Of a stretch of DNA of 64,000 nt, positions 61,551 to 64,000 are shown one piece after another. The position numbers were made by a program, and so were the translations under genes. How positions within the stretch are numbered: position 1 is the stretch's first letter; every line of letters starts with the position of its first letter. The notes beneath the pieces were generated by a model that worked only from the letters and a program-made list of their open reading frames with translations, made no database searches and was not told the origin of the DNA. This DNA comes from Planctomycetota bacterium (GTDB lineage: Bacteria; Planctomycetota; Planctomycetia; Planctomycetales; Planctomycetaceae). The stretch is from assembly GCA_003388505.1 (NCBI GenBank), contig QQVO01000076.1:124001-188000 (forward strand). Reading direction: 5' to 3'.

Positions 61551-61676
61551 GGCGGGCAGCAGCGCGCGGGGCGTGTCGCCAACTGCATCGCACACAGTGT
61601 CAGCGCGGTCTTTCGCCGGCCGGGAGTCGCTGCTGTCAACGATCTCGCGAACAGCGGAATTCGATGAGCCGCCCGC

Positions 61677-62114
61677 TTACGCCTCGGAGGCCCGTTCCAC
61701 GAAGCCGCGAAACGAAGCGTCGTCGACTTCGACGCCCAGTTCCCGCGCCCGCTGGACCGCCTCGTCCGCCGTCCAGTTTTCGGAAACCGCCCTGTCCAGA
61801 ATGCCCAGAGCGGCGGCGCTTGAGGAATTGTCCCCGTGCATGAAGACCGGTTTGGGGAGAAGCTTGAGCTTCGAGTGCAGGCTTCGCACGTGGAAATCAT
61901 CCACCTCACCCTCGGCGACCGGAAAACAGAGGTATGTCAGCCCTGCTTCGGCCGCGGCCAGGCCCTCGTCGCGGGAGGAAAACTGAGCCGGCGCGTCGGT
62001 CGGGCGAAGGTTCAGGATCGCCTTGAAACCGCTCTTCGCCAGGTTCCGGACCGATTCCTCATCCTCCGGAGAGGCCCCCGCCACGACTTCTTCGCTGATC
62101 GTGTATTCCGACAT
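61677..62114 (-). CDS. DUF442/PTP-like protein with inactive P-loop
   Basis: A 145-residue protein of the dual-specificity-phosphatase-like DUF442 (TIGR01244) family. ATG 62114 gives MSEYTISEEVVAGASPEDEE. It has the family core FKAILNLRPTDAPAQ, AEAGLTYLCFPVAEG and a P-loop position reading VFMHGDNSSSAAALG (residues 90-104). Active members have HCxxGxRS; here Cys is Gly94 and Arg is Ser99, so phosphatase or sulfurtransferase chemistry is not expected. It could bind a ligand or act as a pseudo-enzyme. It is convergent with the PH-domain gene. Confidence 0.75.
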   Translation of the reverse strand: MSEYTISEEVVAGASPEDEESVRNLAKSGFKAILNLRPTDAPAQFSSRDEGLAAAEAGLTYLCFPVAEGEVDDFHVRSLHSKLKLLPKPVFMHGDNSSSAAALGILDRAVSENWTADEAVQRARELGVEVDDASFRGFVERASEA

Positions 62115-62270
62115 CATGTCCCCGCTGCAAAGGTGTTCAAACTCGGCCCGAGCGATCCTTGTTCGCATAAGACGCGCAAGCAGTCAACCCGACGTCGGTC
62201 GGACGGGGCCGGCGACGGTCCGTCGTGAGTGCAAGTTTCGCCGGCGACTCCGACGCCGACCAGGTTCGTA

Positions 62271-63362
62271 TTACCGGCCGGCAGAGAGTTCCTCCGGCAC
62301 GGGCAGCTTGTTCTCCTTGTAGAACGCGCGCGGATCACTCTTCAGGAATTCAATCATCGCCGGGAGCGTGTCCCGCAGGCGGTGCTGCGGCTCCCAACCC
62401 AGCCGCACGCAGGCGTGAGAGACGTCCGCTTCATAATGATCGTCGGCGAGGTCGATCATCCACGGCTTGATGAACGGCTGCTCATCGTCGCCGGAGAATT
62501 TGCCTTCGACGTACGCTCCCGCTTTCGCTACGACTTTGGGAATACGAATCGTGGGCCACTCTCGTCCATGAATCAGCTCGCCGATTTCCTCCTGCAGATC
62601 GCGATAGCTCATGACGTCCGGCTCTGCGATCAGGAACAGATCCTGCCCGCCCAGTTCCCGCCGGCGTTCCACAACCTTCCGGAAGCAAACGGCCAGGTCG
62701 TCCAGATGCACCAGCGCCTGGCCGTGCGTGGTGTTGCCGGGAAATACGAAGCTTTCCATCTGTTTCTCGTAAATCCGCGCGATCTGCTGTGAGACGGGAA
62801 GCGAGTGGCACTGCTCGTCGTAGACCCCCGCGATCCGCAGGATCACGTATGGAATATCTCCGTGCTCCTTCCGGATCACTTCTTCCGCTTCGAGCTTCGA
62901 TTGTGGGTAGGCCCACTCGGCGCGTGTCGCCGACAGTTCGGAGATCTCCCGGCCTGCGGCATCCGGCCGCATCACGAGCAGGCTGCTCGAAAAGACGAAT
63001 TGCTCCACCTGAAAGTTTTTCTGCTGCAACCCCTGCAGCAGCCGGCGGGTTCCCTGCACGGTCAGTTCATCGTAGAGCGGGCTCGGTTCGCCCGAGAAAT
63101 CATAGTAGGCTGCCAGATGGATCACGCTGGCGAGCCGCGACCCGTGCTTCGCTTGCACCGCGTCGAGCGCCGCGTTCACACTGTCGTCATCGGTCAGGTC
63201 CGCATCGACATGGTCGAGCGGCAGGCTCGAATCGCCGGGCGGCTCCACGTCGAGTCCGACCAGCGAGTAGTCGTTCTGGAGTTCCCGGGCCACCCGCGCG
63301 CCGATCAACCCGCTCGCGCCGGTAATCAGAATCGTTTCCCTGGTTTGCGGTCCGTTGGCCAT
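62271..63362 (-). CDS. Extended SDR / NAD-dependent epimerase
   Basis: A 363-residue short-chain dehydrogenase. ATG 63362 has AAGGAAAGG upstream. NAD-binding [16 protein letters not shown] lies near residue 10, with an acidic GLDVEPP strand end for NAD preference. The catalytic set is Ser in [10 protein letters not shown] and YPQSK (Tyr and Lys). The C-terminal part [22 protein letters not shown]-like region and [15 protein letters not shown] are typical of sterol- or sugar-acting extended SDRs. The substrate cannot be named. It is not part of the epimerase operon at 4013-6180. Confidence 0.85.
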   Translation of the reverse strand: MANGPQTRETILITGASGLIGARVARELQNDYSLVGLDVEPPGDSSLPLDHVDADLTDDDSVNAALDAVQAKHGSRLASVIHLAAYYDFSGEPSPLYDELTVQGTRRLLQGLQQKNFQVEQFVFSSSLLVMRPDAAGREISELSATRAEWAYPQSKLEAEEVIRKEHGDIPYVILRIAGVYDEQCHSLPVSQQIARIYEKQMESFVFPGNTTHGQALVHLDDLAVCFRKVVERRRELGGQDLFLIAEPDVMSYRDLQEEIGELIHGREWPTIRIPKVVAKAGAYVEGKFSGDDEQPFIKPWMIDLADDHYEADVSHACVRLGWEPQHRLRDTLPAMIEFLKSDPRAFYKENKLPVPEELSAGR

Positions 63363-63388
63363 CGCATCCTTTCCTTGAGGTCACTACT

Positions 63389-63422
63389 GGTTGTTCAATC
63401 CTGGATTGACGGGTTGGGCGCC
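63389..63422 (+). repeat. Fragment of repeat R3 leader
   Basis: GGTTGTTCAATCCTGGATTG then ACGGGTTGGGCGCC matches 40694-40727 at 31 of 34 positions, then diverges. No inverted end follows. Confidence 0.6.
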
Positions 63423-63599
63423 GATTCAGCTTTGACGAAGCCTACGCCCATACGTTGATTATTGACGCACCTATTGTCGCGTCATAATTGCCGCTCACCC
63501 TCAGTAGTCTTCTCCGATCAGGTTGGGGGATTTCCCGACGCCGGCGTCGGGTCTGATCCGATGCGCGGCGCGTTCGCCCGCTGGTATGAAGTTGCCACC

Positions 63600-64000
63600 A
63601 TGGCACATGATCCGAACCAGCCCCGGACTGCGGACGCCGGCCCGCTCGACGTCGCTCCCCGTCCGTGGGACTACAATCCGTCGTCCTGGCCCCAGAGGAT
63701 TCCGATCTGCATCCTGGCGATGATTGCCTTCTTCATCGCCGCGTACATGGGTCTGTACCAGTGGCGGCTCGTTTCCACCGCCTGGGATCCGATTTTCGGA
63801 AAACAGACCGAAGCGGTGCTGGATTCCGGCGTCTCTGAGCGGATGCGGCATTGGTTTCTCGTCCCTGACGCAATCTTCGGCGCCGTCGCCTATCTGGGCG
63901 ACGCGATCTTCGGGCTCGCCGGCTCCACGCGGCGCTGGCAATACCGTCCCTGGCTGGTGCTCATCTTTGGAATCGACGTCATCCCGCTGGGGATCGTGAG
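63600..64000 (+). CDS. Membrane protein, possibly vitamin K epoxide reductase-like, cut by window edge
   Basis: The open frame from ATG 63600 (133 residues seen) is still open at position 64000. After a polar start ([20 protein letters not shown]) comes [20 protein letters not shown] (helix 1), then [39 protein letters not shown] (helix 2 region) and [17 protein letters not shown] (helix 3). The string order resembles the N-terminal helices of bacterial VKOR-family proteins in which a later CxxC makes disulfides; that part is outside the window, so the assignment is tentative. Confidence 0.6.
   Translation, partial: MAHDPNQPRTADAGPLDVAPRPWDYNPSSWPQRIPICILAMIAFFIAAYMGLYQWRLVSTAWDPIFGKQTEAVLDSGVSERMRHWFLVPDAIFGAVAYLGDAIFGLAGSTRRWQYRPWLVLIFGIDVIPLGIV

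Overview
This window looks like chromosomal DNA of a high-GC member of the Planctomycetota. The sequence supports this through four DUF1501 Tat-signal proteins, a DUF1559 pilin-like protein with an H-X9-DG-type tail, a planctomycete-type ThuA/propeller/multi-haem-c protein, sulfatases and sialidase-like propellers, a small 'ARSIERNLGI' lipoprotein, and many GTG/TTG starts with weak ribosome sites. No ribosomal RNA, phage, CRISPR array or intact transposase gene is visible. One tRNA, Gln(CUG), is present.

Layout. 1-3372 (minus): phosphatidylserine decarboxylase (cut by the window edge), FxsA-like protein, a small membrane protein and a diadenylate cyclase fused to a YbbR domain. 3707-8609: tRNA-Gln, then a tightly overlapping three-gene operon (two nucleotide-sugar epimerases and a dolichyl-phosphate-mannose-synthase-like GT2), facing a GT39-like membrane glycosyltransferase. 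9262-24946: an exported hydrolase island with a ceramidase-sulfatase fusion, GH43-type propellers, two sialidase-like proteins, an esterase, two DUF1501 proteins flanking a mandelate-racemase-type enzyme, and a DUF1559 protein with a lipoprotein. 25340-31671: a complete tripartite exporter (adaptor, two FtsX/DevC-like permeases, an ATPase carrying a C-terminal cyclic-nucleotide-binding domain, and a convergent TolC-like lipoprotein). 32304-44423: lactonase propeller, the 2,029-residue five-haem protein, a single-domain response regulator, a PIG-L deacetylase and an exported HEAT protein with a degenerate receiver domain. 45402-64000: housekeeping and accessory genes (two more DUF1501 proteins, an alpha/beta hydrolase, an HDAC-like deacetylase, PSP1/RicT-like, HAD phosphatase, serine beta-lactamase-like hydrolase, STAS, DUF309, DinB, DUF1206, DedA, DUF4112, PH-domain, pseudo-phosphatase and SDR proteins, and a truncated membrane protein).

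The intergenic DNA is unusually rich in short palindromic repeats. At least six loci carry hairpins with a GTAG (or CTAC) tetranucleotide at the base, often in inverted pairs, which is the signature of REP/BIME elements mobilised by RAYT (Y1-type) transposases. Two of these supply the TAG stop codon of the neighbouring gene. A second family of about 112-bp multi-hairpin units abuts stop codons, a third about 300-bp family is dispersed in at least four copies (one interrupted by a REP pair), and a fourth about 93-bp family has 23-bp inverted ends.

The most notable protein-level observations are the diadenylate cyclase-YbbR fusion with an altered RHR motif, the exporter ATPase with a built-in cNMP domain, the ceramidase-sulfatase fusion with a CTVSR sulfatase motif, the five-haem ThuA protein, and two proteins that keep a signalling fold but have lost the catalytic residues (a receiver domain and a PTP-like P-loop).
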